Of a stretch of 41,682 bases of DNA, positions 20,596 to 30,200 are shown in pieces. The notes beneath the pieces are model-generated. The model was given only the letters and a program-made list of their open reading frames with translations, had not been told where the DNA came from and searched no databases. The stretch spans positions 1 to 41,682 of the forward strand of contig NZ_JAMXXK010000033.1 of assembly GCF_024129735.1 (NCBI RefSeq). The letters run 5' to 3'. Both the position numbers and the translations under genes were made by a program. Within the stretch, counting starts at the first letter, position 1. Each line of letters opens with the position of its first letter. Source of the stretch: Acinetobacter lwoffii (GTDB taxonomy: Bacteria; Pseudomonadota; Gammaproteobacteria; Pseudomonadales; Moraxellaceae).

Positions 20596-21675
20596 ATGCA
20601 GGACAATGCTATGTCAAAATGGTTATCGCCGCTGATGGCTTTCTGTTTATCGTTTATTATCATCGCGACGCTCGCACCGATAACCGGTATACAGATTGAT
20701 CGTCAGCTGGATTTCTGGATGCTCTGGTTAGCCACCATGCTGATTCTGGCGCTTCCCATCTGCTACTTGGAAATTGCTTTGGCCAAGCGCTCTAAAACAA
20801 CGGCATTACAGGCACTGTCAACGCTGACCCGTGAAGCAGATGCCTCACAAAAATGGCGTATAGTCGGCTGGCTCAGTGTGATCTTTATACCTTTTCTGGC
20901 CGGTGCCATGCTGAACAATGCCAGCAATGTTCTGGCGGTTGCTGCACTTGATCTTGCACCGAACCTTTTGTTGATCGGATTGACAATAGTAGCGTTGGCC
21001 CTGTCACTGCTACCGCGTCAAATTTTATTAGTGGTTATAGCGATTGGTGTGCTGGCGTCTCTGGTTCTGGCCAATGTGATGGGAACTGCGCTACCTGCAT
21101 GGCAAGTCACACCAGTCGAGTTCTCGGAATGGGGCAATGCCACGGTATTGGCTTTGGTCGCAAGTGGTCTGGGCATGGGCTTGTACTGGCAGTCTAGCCT
21201 GAGCGCTGTACAACAACAGGATGTCGCCAGCAAGACGGTATTGCCGATCTGGATTGCGCAGCTCGTTGCTGTCATTGCATTTGCTTTCTTTGCCGTACAA
21301 GCACAAATTCCTGCATTTACTCTGGTCGCAGCAATGGTGGCAGCTGCCGCATTAATTCTGCAAATGGCACGTGAACAATTACAGCAACGCCAGCTTCATC
21401 CTGCGATTCAATGGGCGATTGTGGCGGCGGTTACACTGATCTGGGCTATTCCAAATCTAAGCCCAATTTTCAATGTGGTCTTGCTCGTCTGGGGCTTATT
21501 GATTTGTTTGATCTATGCACTGTTTGCCGGCTGGATCATGAAGATCAGTCATTTGCGTAAATCAATGAATTTTAGCTCTGAAGCGTTTTATAACATCTGG
21601 CGTATTGCAGTACGTGTGGTGTTACCGGTTGGGATTATTCTGGCAATCATTGCTGTCTTAGGACAATTCGTCTGA
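20596..21675 (+). CDS. Membrane transporter-like protein related to the neurotransmitter:sodium symporter (SNF) family
   Basis: A 359-residue protein with about ten hydrophobic segments. ILALPICYLEIALAKRSKTTALQAL and KWRIVGWLSVIFIPFLAGAMLNNA resemble the TM1-TM3 region of bacterial NSS/SNF sodium symporters (usual wording Y.EIALG.RS). The C-terminal FSSEAFYNIWRIAVRVVLPVGIILAI resembles their last helices. The usual TM1 sodium-site motif (GNxWRFP) is not visible at the N-terminus, and the protein is roughly 100 residues shorter than typical members. It is therefore a divergent or reduced member, and transport cannot be assumed. AGGAA lies 6 bases before the ATG. Its stop overlaps the rnfH start (TGATG), so the two are translationally coupled. 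Confidence 0.6.
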   Translation: MQDNAMSKWLSPLMAFCLSFIIIATLAPITGIQIDRQLDFWMLWLATMLILALPICYLEIALAKRSKTTALQALSTLTREADASQKWRIVGWLSVIFIPFLAGAMLNNASNVLAVAALDLAPNLLLIGLTIVALALSLLPRQILLVVIAIGVLASLVLANVMGTALPAWQVTPVEFSEWGNATVLALVASGLGMGLYWQSSLSAVQQQDVASKTVLPIWIAQLVAVIAFAFFAVQAQIPAFTLVAAMVAAAALILQMAREQLQQRQLHPAIQWAIVAAVTLIWAIPNLSPIFNVVLLVWGLLICLIYALFAGWIMKISHLRKSMNFSSEAFYNIWRIAVRVVLPVGIILAIIAVLGQFV

Positions 21676-22007
21676 TGAGTGAGGTGATGATCTGGGTGGC
21701 GTATGCGACGCTAGAAAAACAATTTCATCTAGCCCTGCCATTTCAGCCCGGCATGACGGCACTGGACGCGATTGAGCAAAGTGGAATCCGTGAGCAGGTC
21801 GACTTGCCTGAACCATTATCTTTGGGCATCTTTGGCGTGCGCTTGCAAGATCAGCAGCAGCCACTGGCAGCAGGTGACCGGGTGGAAATATACCGGCCAC
21901 TGACCATTAATCCCAAAGATATCAGGCGTAAACGTGCTGAGAAAAATCCGGTAGGACGTTATGCAAGAGGCAATCTTTTAAGAAAGCTGAAACCGTCTTC
22001 CGAATAG
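21675..22007 (+). CDS. RnfH family protein (UPF0125)
   Basis: A 110-residue protein of the RnfH/UPF0125 family, a ubiquitin-like beta-grasp fold of unknown function. Motifs are VAYATLEKQFHLALPFQPGMTALDAIEQSGI, LGIFGVRLQDQQQPLAAGDRVEIYRPLTINPKDIRRKRAEK and a basic C-terminus. The family usually neighbours ratA and bamE; here bamE is the next gene, on the opposite strand, and ratA is not in the window. Its start overlaps the stop of the upstream transporter-like gene by one base. No Rnf complex genes are nearby despite the name. Confidence 0.92.
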   Translation: MSEVMIWVAYATLEKQFHLALPFQPGMTALDAIEQSGIREQVDLPEPLSLGIFGVRLQDQQQPLAAGDRVEIYRPLTINPKDIRRKRAEKNPVGRYARGNLLRKLKPSSE

Positions 22008-22063
22008 AAAGCGGTTCGAATGAGCAGTAGTCTCAATGATCTGCTCAATCAATCAGCTTAATC

Positions 22064-22095
22064 AAAAAAGCCCCTGATGATTCAGGGGCTTTTTC
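22064..22095. terminator. Bidirectional terminator between rnfH and bamE
   Basis: Stem AAAAAGCCCCTGA / TCAGGGGCTTTTT with a 4-base loop, with A and T tracts on opposite sides. It serves both convergent genes. Confidence 0.92.
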
Positions 22096-22107
22096 ATGAG
22101 AAACCGA

Positions 22108-22506
22108 CTATAGTGGAGGAGCATTTAAAATTGCTTCTTTTGATCCTGGTAAGCCGGGTTGAGATTCCGGAATCGTCTCCAGACCTTCAACACGTTCCAC
22201 GATACCAGACTGGTTAAAGTAGATTTTCAAATGCTGGCCCTGGGCTGCCGGGATCTTGGCTTTTTTAGCGTAGGTTCCTGGGGTATAGTTATAGATGTAG
22301 TCCCAACGTAAAGGATTCAGTGGATCGCTTACTGTTGGACTGCCCAGTAAGAAACGCACCTGTTGATGGCTCATTCCCACCTGAATTTTAGCGGCTTGTG
22401 CTTGGGTTAAAGGGGTTCCTTGTGGAATATCTACTTTATAAACACCTAATGTCGAACAGCCGACGAGCAATGAAGTGACGAATAACGTCAACATGATTTT
22501 TTGCAT
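22108..22506 (-). CDS. bamE: Outer membrane assembly lipoprotein BamE (SmpA/OmlA)
   Basis: A 132-residue lipoprotein of the BAM complex, which inserts beta-barrel proteins into the outer membrane. The signal peptide MQKIMLTLFVTSLLVGC has a lipobox LVGC with Cys17 as the acylation site. The BamE fold is recognised from IPQGTPLTQAQAAKIQVGMSHQQVRFLLGSP (about 24-55), the DPLNPLRWDYIYNY segment and LKIYFNQSGIVERVEG. It is divergent from fur, an arrangement common in gammaproteobacteria. Confidence 0.95.
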   Translation of the reverse strand: MQKIMLTLFVTSLLVGCSTLGVYKVDIPQGTPLTQAQAAKIQVGMSHQQVRFLLGSPTVSDPLNPLRWDYIYNYTPGTYAKKAKIPAAQGQHLKIYFNQSGIVERVEGLETIPESQPGLPGSKEAILNAPPL

Positions 22507-22618
22507 TTTGCTAAACTATCCCAAATTAATTATGATGCATTTGATCCAAGGATAGATCATACTGCATCTAAACTTTGTTGCATATTCCAACTTTGATTTT
22601 GTTGAGAGACCTTTTTAC
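22507..22618. promoter_or_regulatory. Divergent promoter region bamE / fur
   Basis: This 112-base spacer must hold both promoters. I do not see a good match to a 19-base Fur box, so Fur autoregulation is not supported from the sequence alone. Confidence 0.5.
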
Positions 22619-23056
22619 ATGACTATTTCAAACCAAGATTTACGAAAAGCTGGGCTGAAAGTTACCCTTCCACGAATTAAAATATTAGAATTACTAGAAA
22701 ATTCAAGACAACATCATTTAAGTGCGGAAGATATTTACAAGACTTTACTCGATCAGGGCGAAGATGTAGGTTTAGCAACTGTGTATCGTGTGTTAACGCA
22801 GTTTGAAGCAGCGGGCATCATCGAACGTCATAATTTTGAAAATAATCATTCAGTTTTTGAAATTATGCAGGAAGATCACCACGATCACCTGGTGTGTTTA
22901 AATTGCAGCAAAGTTGTTGAATTTATTAATGACACGATTGAAAAAGAGCAGCATGACGTTGCTGAAAAATTTGGTTTTGAATTAACCGGTCACTCACTGA
23001 ATCTGTATGGCTACTGCGATGCGCCTGCCTGTCAGGAAGTTTTCCGTAAAAAATAA
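22619..23056 (+). CDS. fur: Ferric uptake regulator Fur
   Basis: Fur (145 residues) represses iron-acquisition genes when loaded with Fe2+. The N-terminal winged helix includes LRKAGLKVTLPRIKILELL and VGLATVYRVLTQFEAAGIIERH (recognition helix about 50-66). The C-terminal metal and dimer domain has the His-rich EDHHDHLVCLNCSKVVEF, with Cys pair CLNC, then YCDAPAC, completing the structural zinc site of class-one Fur. The iron-sensing His/Glu residues around HDV are in place. It is a single-gene unit with a strong terminator. Confidence 0.97.
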   Translation: MTISNQDLRKAGLKVTLPRIKILELLENSRQHHLSAEDIYKTLLDQGEDVGLATVYRVLTQFEAAGIIERHNFENNHSVFEIMQEDHHDHLVCLNCSKVVEFINDTIEKEQHDVAEKFGFELTGHSLNLYGYCDAPACQEVFRKK

Positions 23057-23076
23057 TTTGAGCGCTGGTTCAAACA

Positions 23077-23108
23077 AAAAACAGGCTTCATGGGAAGCCT
23101 GTTTTTTT
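23077..23108. terminator. Bidirectional terminator between fur and pilU
   Basis: Stem ACAGGCTTC / GAAGCCTGT with flanking A and T runs. It lies between convergent genes. Confidence 0.9.
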
Positions 23109-23123
23109 ATGCCTTCAAGATGA

Positions 23124-24245
23124 TCAGGACTGACCATCAAAAGTAATATTGGAATGCGCACGTAATAAGTGGCTGCCACCTTCTTCTGACAGCTTGATTT
23201 GCAGACGCAGGTCGTTGGGTGAATCCGCATGTTTCAGCGCATCTTTATAGCTGATCTGTTTAGCTTTATAGAGATCATAGAGCGCCTGATCGAAGGTTTG
23301 CATGCCCAGTTCACGGGAACGCTTCATCAGGTCCTTAATCTCATGCACATCACCTTTACGAATCAAGTCGGCAATCAGTGGCGAGTTAATTAGAATCTCA
23401 ATCGCAGCGCGGCGACCATTGCCATCGATGGTTGGAATCAGTTGCTGTGCCACAATGGCTTTCATGTTCAGGGACAAGTCCATAAACAGCTGATTATGCC
23501 GGTCTGCTTCGAAGAAATGGATAATCCGGTCAATCGCCTGGTTAGCGTTGTTAGCGTGCAGGGTAGCAAAGACCAGATGACCGGTTTCGGCAAAGGCAAT
23601 CGCATAATCCATGGTTTCACGTGAACGGATCTCACCAATCAGAATCACATCTGGTGCCTGACGCAAGGTGTTTTTCAGGGCAATTTCAAATGAATCCGTA
23701 TCAATGCCGACTTCGCGCTGGGTGATAATACAGCCCTTATGCTGGTGAATAAATTCGATCGGATCTTCAATGGTAATGATATGACCTTTGGAATTTTCAT
23801 TACGATAACCGACCAAAGACGCCAGTGAGGTTGATTTACCGGTACCGGTTGCCCCGACAAAAATAATGATGCCACGTTTGGTCATCGCCAGTTCTTTTAA
23901 AATGGGCGGTAACTTGAGTTCATCCATCGTGGGAATAACAGTTTCAATCCGACGTAGCACCATCCCCGGTTGATCACGTTGCTGAAAGGCACTGACACGG
24001 AAGCGGGCACTTTTATCCGGCGTGCTGATGGCAAAGTTACATTCACGACTTTCAGCAAATTCTTTACGCTGCTTTTCGGTCATGATGGAATGGAGCAGTT
24101 GTCCTACTGCCGCACCGGGTAATTTTACCGAACCAATCGGTAAAATCTGCCCATTAATCTTGATGGAAGGTTCTACATCGGCTGTAATGAACAGATCCGA
24201 TGCTTTTTTCTCCACCATATAATCGAGTAAGCCGTTAAAATCCAT
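23124..24245 (-). CDS. pilU: Type IV pilus retraction ATPase PilU
   Basis: A 373-residue hexameric secretion-type ATPase that works with PilT in twitching motility and DNA uptake. Motifs are KASDLFITADVEPSIKINGQ at the N-terminus, Walker A VGATGTGKSTSLAS (about 130), the Asp box and Walker B region VILIGEIRSRETMDYAIAFAETGHLVFATLHANNA, and the His box. The C-terminal ELGMQTFDQALYDLYK is PilU-like. PilT's AIRNLIRE motif is replaced by PLIADLIRKG. The ATG at 24245 is chosen over a TTG five codons upstream because GGGGT precedes it. It follows pilT by 30 bases, so they form a pilTU operon. Confidence 0.95.
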   Translation of the reverse strand: MDFNGLLDYMVEKKASDLFITADVEPSIKINGQILPIGSVKLPGAAVGQLLHSIMTEKQRKEFAESRECNFAISTPDKSARFRVSAFQQRDQPGMVLRRIETVIPTMDELKLPPILKELAMTKRGIIIFVGATGTGKSTSLASLVGYRNENSKGHIITIEDPIEFIHQHKGCIITQREVGIDTDSFEIALKNTLRQAPDVILIGEIRSRETMDYAIAFAETGHLVFATLHANNANQAIDRIIHFFEADRHNQLFMDLSLNMKAIVAQQLIPTIDGNGRRAAIEILINSPLIADLIRKGDVHEIKDLMKRSRELGMQTFDQALYDLYKAKQISYKDALKHADSPNDLRLQIKLSEEGGSHLLRAHSNITFDGQS

Positions 24246-24275
24246 GTATATAAACCCCAATACAATTCAATTTTT

Positions 24276-25313
24276 TTATAAAAATGCTTCTGGCTGTTTG
24301 GCTGCAGTACGTGCAACTTGCGGGCTGATCAAACCTTTGGACACTAGCGTTTTCAGGGTCTGATCCAGCGTGGTCATGCCATAGTTGGCACCGGTCTGAA
24401 TTGCTGAGTACATTTGTGCGACTTTGTTTTCACGGATCAGGTTACGGATCGCAGGAATACCAATCATAATTTCATGTGCTGCGACACGTCCCCCGCCATT
24501 TTTCTTCAGCAGGGCTTGTGAAACTACGGCTTGTAGGGATTCAGACAACATGGCACGTACCATGTCTTTTTCTTCAGCAGGGAATACGTCGATCACACGG
24601 TCAATGGTTTTGGCCGCTGAGGTGGTATGCAGGGTACCAAATACTAAGTGACCGGTTTCTGCCGCAGTTAATGCCAGACGAATAGTTTCAAGGTCACGCA
24701 TCTCACCGACCAGAATAATGTCCGGGTCTTCACGCAGTGCTGAACGCAGTGCTTCATTAAAGCCATGCGTATCACGATGCACTTCACGCTGGTTAATCAG
24801 ACATTTCTTGGACTGATGCACAAATTCGATCGGATCTTCGACGGTCAGAATATGGTCATAGCGGTTGTCATTAATATAATCCAGCATCGCCGCCAAGGTG
24901 GTTGATTTACCCGAACCGGTTGGACCTGTGACCAGTACCAGACCACGTGGATATTCACAGATGTCTTTAAAAATCTGTCCCATGCCCAGATCTTCAAGCG
25001 TTAGGACTTTAGAGGGAATGGTACGGAATACTGCACCGGCACCGCGGTTCTGGTTAAATGCGTTGACACGGAAACGGGCCACGCCAGGCACTTCAAAAGA
25101 AAAGTCAGTTTCCAGATTTTCTTCAAAATCACGGCGCTGTTTATCGTTCATGATGTCATAAACGAGTTTATGCACTTCTTTGTGTTCTAATGCTGGCAGG
25201 TTGATGCGACGAACTTCCCCATCGACACGAATCATTGGCGGTAAGCCCGCAGACAAGTGTAAATCCGACGCACCATTTTTAGCAGAAAATGCCAACAATT
25301 CTGTGATATCCAT
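24276..25313 (-). CDS. pilT: Type IV pilus twitching motility ATPase PilT
   Basis: The main pilus retraction ATPase (345 residues), forming a cytoplasmic hexamer at the base of the type IV pilus. Visible are LLAFSAKNGASDLHLSAGLPPMIRVDG (N-terminal PAS-like domain), Walker A VTGPTGSGKSTTLA (about 131-144), the Asp box FVHQSKKCLINQREVHRDT, Walker B and EDPDIILVGEMRDLETIRLALTAAETGHLVFGTLHTTSA, and the PilT-specific retraction motif AIRNLIRE (about 288-295). It starts the pilTU operon, divergent from yggS; this pairing with yggS is common in gammaproteobacteria. Confidence 0.97.
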   Translation of the reverse strand: MDITELLAFSAKNGASDLHLSAGLPPMIRVDGEVRRINLPALEHKEVHKLVYDIMNDKQRRDFEENLETDFSFEVPGVARFRVNAFNQNRGAGAVFRTIPSKVLTLEDLGMGQIFKDICEYPRGLVLVTGPTGSGKSTTLAAMLDYINDNRYDHILTVEDPIEFVHQSKKCLINQREVHRDTHGFNEALRSALREDPDIILVGEMRDLETIRLALTAAETGHLVFGTLHTTSAAKTIDRVIDVFPAEEKDMVRAMLSESLQAVVSQALLKKNGGGRVAAHEIMIGIPAIRNLIRENKVAQMYSAIQTGANYGMTTLDQTLKTLVSKGLISPQVARTAAKQPEAFL

Positions 25314-25412
25314 AAGGTCCCCGAGTTCATTAAAATGTTAATTATTTTGATAGAATAATAAGGCTTTCCCACAGCTTAACCAACACTTAGTTCATGGGCA
25401 AGGGAAAAAAAG

Positions 25413-26126
25413 ATGAATGAAATGAGAACCCCATCAATGAATATGTTGCAACAGTCACGAAATCAGGTCTTAGTGCAAATTGAAACTGCCTGTGTTGAGG
25501 CCGGCCGCGAAGCAGATGCGGTGCAACTGCTTGCCGTTTCCAAGACCCAGCCAAGTAGCGTCCTGGCAGATATGTATCAGGCAGGGCAACGTGCTTTTGG
25601 TGAAAATTATTTGCAGGAAGCAGTGGAAAAAATCACGGCACTGAAAGAGCTGGACATTGAATGGCATTTTATTGGTCATGTGCAGCGTAACAAGACCAAG
25701 CATCTGGCGGAAAATTTTGCCTGGGTGCATGGGGTGGATCGTCTGATTATTGCCGAGCGCTTATCGAATCAGCGTGAAGAGGAGCAGCCAGCACTGAATA
25801 TCTGTATTCAGGTCAATATTGATGGTCAGGATACCAAAGATGGTTGCCGACCAGATGAGGTTGCAGATTTGGTCGTACAGATCAGCCAACTGCCGAATGT
25901 GCGTTTACGTGGTTTGATGGTGATTCCAGCACCGAATAATCCTCAAGCCTTTGCTGATGCCAAAGTTTTATTTGATATAGTAAAAACACAACATGCTCAT
26001 CCTGAAGACTGGGATACTTTAAGTATGGGCATGTCTGGGGATATGACCGAAGCGATTGCTGCGGGTTCTACCATGGTTCGTGTTGGCACAGCCCTATTTG
26101 GTGCACGGCCTAAAAAGGATGCATAA
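25413..26126 (+). CDS. YggS family pyridoxal-phosphate homeostasis protein (PLPBP)
   Basis: A 237-residue PLP-binding barrel without known enzyme activity that buffers vitamin B6 and affects amino-acid balance. PLP lysine lies in LLAVSKTQPS (about residue 44). Other motifs are FGENYLQEAVEKI, WHFIGHVQRNKTKHL, VNIDGQDTKDGC, RGLMVIPAP and the phosphate-binding LSMGMSGDMTEAIAAGSTMVRVGTALFG. Several Met codons occur in the first 11 residues; 25413 is chosen because AAGGGA precedes it by 8 bases. The gene diverges from pilTU. Confidence 0.95.
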   Translation: MNEMRTPSMNMLQQSRNQVLVQIETACVEAGREADAVQLLAVSKTQPSSVLADMYQAGQRAFGENYLQEAVEKITALKELDIEWHFIGHVQRNKTKHLAENFAWVHGVDRLIIAERLSNQREEEQPALNICIQVNIDGQDTKDGCRPDEVADLVVQISQLPNVRLRGLMVIPAPNNPQAFADAKVLFDIVKTQHAHPEDWDTLSMGMSGDMTEAIAAGSTMVRVGTALFGARPKKDA

Positions 26127-26151
26127 AATACTAATGTCAGTTTTTTGCAGC

Positions 26152-26191
26152 AAAGCGTTATCGAAGGGTATTGGATAACGCTTTTTTTCTG
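26152..26191 (+). terminator. Terminator of yggS, inside the 3' coding end of the convergent gene
   Basis: Stem AAAGCGTTATC (26152-26162) / GATAACGCTTT with an 11-base loop, followed by a T run. The hairpin also encodes the last residues of the acyltransferase on the other strand. Confidence 0.85.
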
Positions 26192-27267
26192 GCTGGTTCG
26201 AGCCATTTAGCCATCAACCAGGCAAAGACTATTATGCCGAACATGCTGGCAAGCAAGGCTAAAACTGCTCCGCCCAGACCATAGGCCAAAGTTGCCGGAA
26301 TACACCCCAAAATAAATAAAAGTAAGGGGAAATGGGTGACATACAAAGTATAGGAAAAGTCTGCGGATTGAACCCAGACCGGATGATAATGACTGCGTTG
26401 ATGCTGGAGTTGTACCAGCCAGCAGCTAAAGCCCAAACCCAGACAGAAATTAAAATGGACAAAATTCGCAGCACGGTATTGCTGGGCCTCATCAATCACC
26501 TGAAACTGGTAAGCATCAAAACAGGCGATTAGAAATGCCAAGCCGAATAGGGCTAATTTGACCGATTGTAAGCGGTTTAAAAAACGTAGCTGGATATATC
26601 GAAATGAACAGGCAAAGGCACTAAGCCAGACCAGAAAATAAATAAAAAACTGGATGTTCAGTAATGACAGTATAGCCAGAACCATAAAAAATCCGATTTT
26701 GGCGATTTCCGAATTTTTTAAAAAAGGTAGGAATCCGGCCAGCACATAAAACCACACTTCATAGCTCAGGCTCCAGAGCGCAGCATTGGCTGAAACCGTT
26801 GGTGTTACAAAGCCATTCAAAAATAGCAGCGAGCCCACAAATTCCGGTATATCTACCTTATAGCCAGTCCGGATCATTATGCCAAAACTGTGTTGAAAAG
26901 CATGAGTATGGCTGGCAAATAATAGTGGAGCGAGCAGATATAAAACCAGTGTCAACCCCATGGCAAACAGAAAGGGTGGTAAAATTCTACTGCCACGCTG
27001 TCGAGCATAACGGTGCAGATTGAACTGACCATGCTGATGAATGTTGTGCTGAATCGAATAGCCGATCAGATAGCCACTTAAGGCAAAGAAAATCATGACC
27101 GCGGCCTGACCGAGCAGGCGTACCCATGAATACAGACTGGTATCGAAAGGCGCAATAAATGCCTGAAAGCAATGACTGAACAACACTACAATGGCACTGA
27201 TGCCCCGCAGGCTCTCGAGCTGTAAGCTGAAATGGGGCGAGAGCTTGTTCGGGGCAGGGTGACTCAT
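26158..27267 (-). CDS. Acyltransferase 3 family membrane protein (OafA/YrhL-like)
   Basis: A 369-residue integral membrane acyltransferase with about ten hydrophobic segments. Family motifs are LESLRGISAIVVLFSHCF (about 17-34; the RGI...H signature with catalytic-type His), FFALSGYLIGYSI (the FF.LSGfl motif) and YARQRGSRILPPFLFAM (the R...RI.P motif). Such proteins move acetyl or other short acyl groups onto O-antigen, capsule, peptidoglycan or small molecules; the acceptor is not predictable. No SGNH domain is attached. It starts two bases after the sbcC stop and so is probably co-transcribed with sbcDC. Its last codons double as the yggS terminator. Confidence 0.88.
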   Translation of the reverse strand: MSHPAPNKLSPHFSLQLESLRGISAIVVLFSHCFQAFIAPFDTSLYSWVRLLGQAAVMIFFALSGYLIGYSIQHNIHQHGQFNLHRYARQRGSRILPPFLFAMGLTLVLYLLAPLLFASHTHAFQHSFGIMIRTGYKVDIPEFVGSLLFLNGFVTPTVSANAALWSLSYEVWFYVLAGFLPFLKNSEIAKIGFFMVLAILSLLNIQFFIYFLVWLSAFACSFRYIQLRFLNRLQSVKLALFGLAFLIACFDAYQFQVIDEAQQYRAANFVHFNFCLGLGFSCWLVQLQHQRSHYHPVWVQSADFSYTLYVTHFPLLLFILGCIPATLAYGLGGAVLALLASMFGIIVFAWLMAKWLEPARKKALSNTLR

Positions 27268-27269
27268 CG

Positions 27270-30200
27270 TTAACCTATAATCTGAATGGTACTTGCACCT
27301 GCACCAACCGGTTTGACCTGAATCTGTACCGGAATACGTTCATGCATTTCCTGTACATGTGAGATCAAGACGACTTTACGGCCCTGGCTTTGCAAATGAT
27401 CTAGTGCATTCATGACCATATGTAAGGATGCCGGATCTAGCGTACCAAAACCTTCATCAATAAACAGGGATTCCAGTTTCATTGAACCTGAAGCCATATT
27501 GGCAATTGCCAGTGCCAGTGCCAGCGACACCAGGAAGGTTTCACCCCCCGATAGGGACAGCACAGGTCGGACTTCACTATTCATGTCCAGATCAATAATC
27601 GCCAGACTCAGGCTGTCAGGAATACGGTGTAACTGATAGCGTGGTGCCAACGGTTGCAACTGCTGATTTGCATATTCCACCAGAATATCCAGATGATGTT
27701 CTTGGGCAATTTTCTGGAATTTGGTACCTTCCTTATGTCCGATCAGATCGTAAATACGACCCCAACGGTATTCTTCAGCTTTGATCTGCTCAATTTGCTG
27801 CTGATATTTGGCATAGGTGTTTTGATTATTGGTATTCATACGCAGTTTGGCATCAGTTTCATTGAGCACTTCCTGCTGCATTATTTTTTCCTGATGCAGC
27901 ATGCCAAGTTTTTGTTCAATTTCCTCAAATTCATGTTCTGGCTGTAGTTTTAAATGGGCCTGATATTGTTCTTCCAGTAATTGCCAGGCTGTTCTGGCAT
28001 TTTCGAGTGCCTGTTTCTGGTTGGCCAGATTCTGACGAATGCGTTGATGGTTGCTCAGATCAATACTGAGCCATTGGTCAATTTGAACTGCCGTCACTTG
28101 CGGATGTGCTGCTTGCCATGCCTGAATATCTTGCTGATATTGAGCCAATTGCTGATCGATCTGCTGAAGTTGGCTGATAAATTCTTGCAGTTTCAAGTGG
28201 GTTTGATGCCACTGTTTTTCGGCCTGCGCCGTGCATTGACGCTGTTGTTCTAAAGCCTGCTCTAAGGTCTTGGCTTGTAGATCTAGTGCATCACGCCATT
28301 CTGCAGCGACACGGTAGACTTGTCCTGCATGCTCTTTGGTCAATTCAGCCAGTTGTTGACGCAGGTCTTTGCCTTGCTGAATCAACTGCTCTACAGACTG
28401 GCTCAATTGAGCAAAATTTTGCTGTTCCAATTGTAGTTGATACTGGCTCTTTTCCAATATCTGCTGCTGTTGATGCAGGTCAGATTCCAGCTGCTTTTGT
28501 ACTGCCAAGTGCTGCATGCGCTGCTCTAATTGTCGCTGCAACTGAGGTAAGCAGAGCATAGGTGGCTGCGACTGGTACTGCTCGGGCAGTATGCTTAAAA
28601 CTGGGTGTATCAGCTGGTCGAGTTGCTGACGTTGCTGTAGAGCCAGTTGTAATTGGTGCAATTGCTGTTGTTGTTGACGCCATTGTTGTAATTGTTGCTG
28701 GAGCTGTTGTTCCTGCTGTTGTGATAGTTCTAGCTGCTGGACCAGACTTTGAGTGTGATTCGCCAGTAACTGGATGAATGTAGGAAGATTATTGTGCTGC
28801 TCGGTAACCACTTCCAGTTTAAGTAGTTGAGATTTACAGTCAGCAGAGGATTGTTGAATCTGGTTTTGCAGGATCTGGCAACGCTGTTGCTGTTGCTCAA
28901 TTACTGTTTGTGCTTTAGACATTTCAATGCGTTGCTGCTGCTGAGATTGCAGTTGCTGATCGAGCTGCTGTTTTGCCTGCCGTAACTGTTGCTCCTGTAG
29001 CTGGTTCAGGCTCTGTTCCAGATGTTCATGGACGGCATCGACAAAAGGATGGGCTGGGCTTCCACAGACCATGCATGGCTCATCCGGTTTTAACTGGCCA
29101 CGAAGATCCTGCACACTTTGCGCATGCAATAAACGTTGCTGGGCAAGTATTTGTTCCAGGTGTTCATAGGCCTGTTGTTCAGCCTGAATCTGCTGATGTA
29201 GTGCCTGTTCGGCCTCTTGCTGCATTTTTAGTTGCTGCTGTTGGCTATTTACAGCAGATTGCAGTTGTTCAAATTCTTGTGATTGTTGAACGATTTGTTG
29301 TACCTGCTGTTGCAGCAGGTCGAGCTGACGCTGTTCCGCTTGGCGTTGCTGACGCATTTCCTGAATGGTTTTGAGATGCTCTTCTAGCTGTTCCAGACTA
29401 TGATGCTGTTGTATCCACTGGTTCAGATTTCCTGAAAGTACTGTAACGGTTTTTTCCAGTTCAGGTAAAGGCTGCTTCAGGCTGTCCGGATTCTGTTGCT
29501 GCAGTTGCTGATACTGACGCATAAAGTCTTGTATGCGTTGCAAGGTACTTTGCGGCTCCAGATCGAACACATTTAAAAAGCCAGATTCAGCCAATTGTTG
29601 TGCAACCTTTTCTTGCCGAGCTTGTAGCTGATTCAAAGTCTGTTGTTGCTGTCGCAGTTGTTCTTCTAAAGGCTGTAGACGAAGGGTTTGAAACTGGCTT
29701 TGCTCTGCATGCAGTTTTTTGTACCGCTCTGATACCGTATCAATTGCATGATCCAGCCTTAAACCTGCCTCCAGATGCGGTTTCAGGTTTGCCAAGTGTT
29801 GCTGAAACTGGTGCTGCTGTTGTTGTAAGGCTGTAAGTTTGGCTTCTTCTGCTACAAAGCTCTGTTTGAGCGTTTCAAATTCCAGCGTAAATTGGGTGTG
29901 CTGGTGCTGAATCTGCTCTTTTTGAGGGGCTAGACGGGTACGACTCATAAACTGATCCCGAATCGACTGGAATTCATCCAGCTGCTCCAGTAGCTGTTGC
30001 TGTCCTGCAGATTTATTTACTGCATCTTGCTGTACTTCGTAGACTTCTTTTTTGGCATGGACTTCTGCATAGAGTTTATGTCGGTCCAGATGCCATTGTT
30101 TCTCATTTTCTAGCAGTTTTTCTGATTGCTGCAAATTCTGAAGTTGCAAAGACAAAGAGTTCTGCTGCTGTTGTAAAGCGCTGATGTCTTCTTCAGACAG

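Noticed and set aside
22507..22618. Fur box in the fur/bamE spacer
   Set aside because: No stretch approaches the GATAATGATAATCATTATC consensus.
28286..29374. Several plus-strand ORFs of 70-130 codons rich in Ala and Val
   Set aside because: They lie antisense to the Gln-rich coil of sbcC; repeated CAG/CAA codons read backwards give open frames. No ribosome sites or domain signals.
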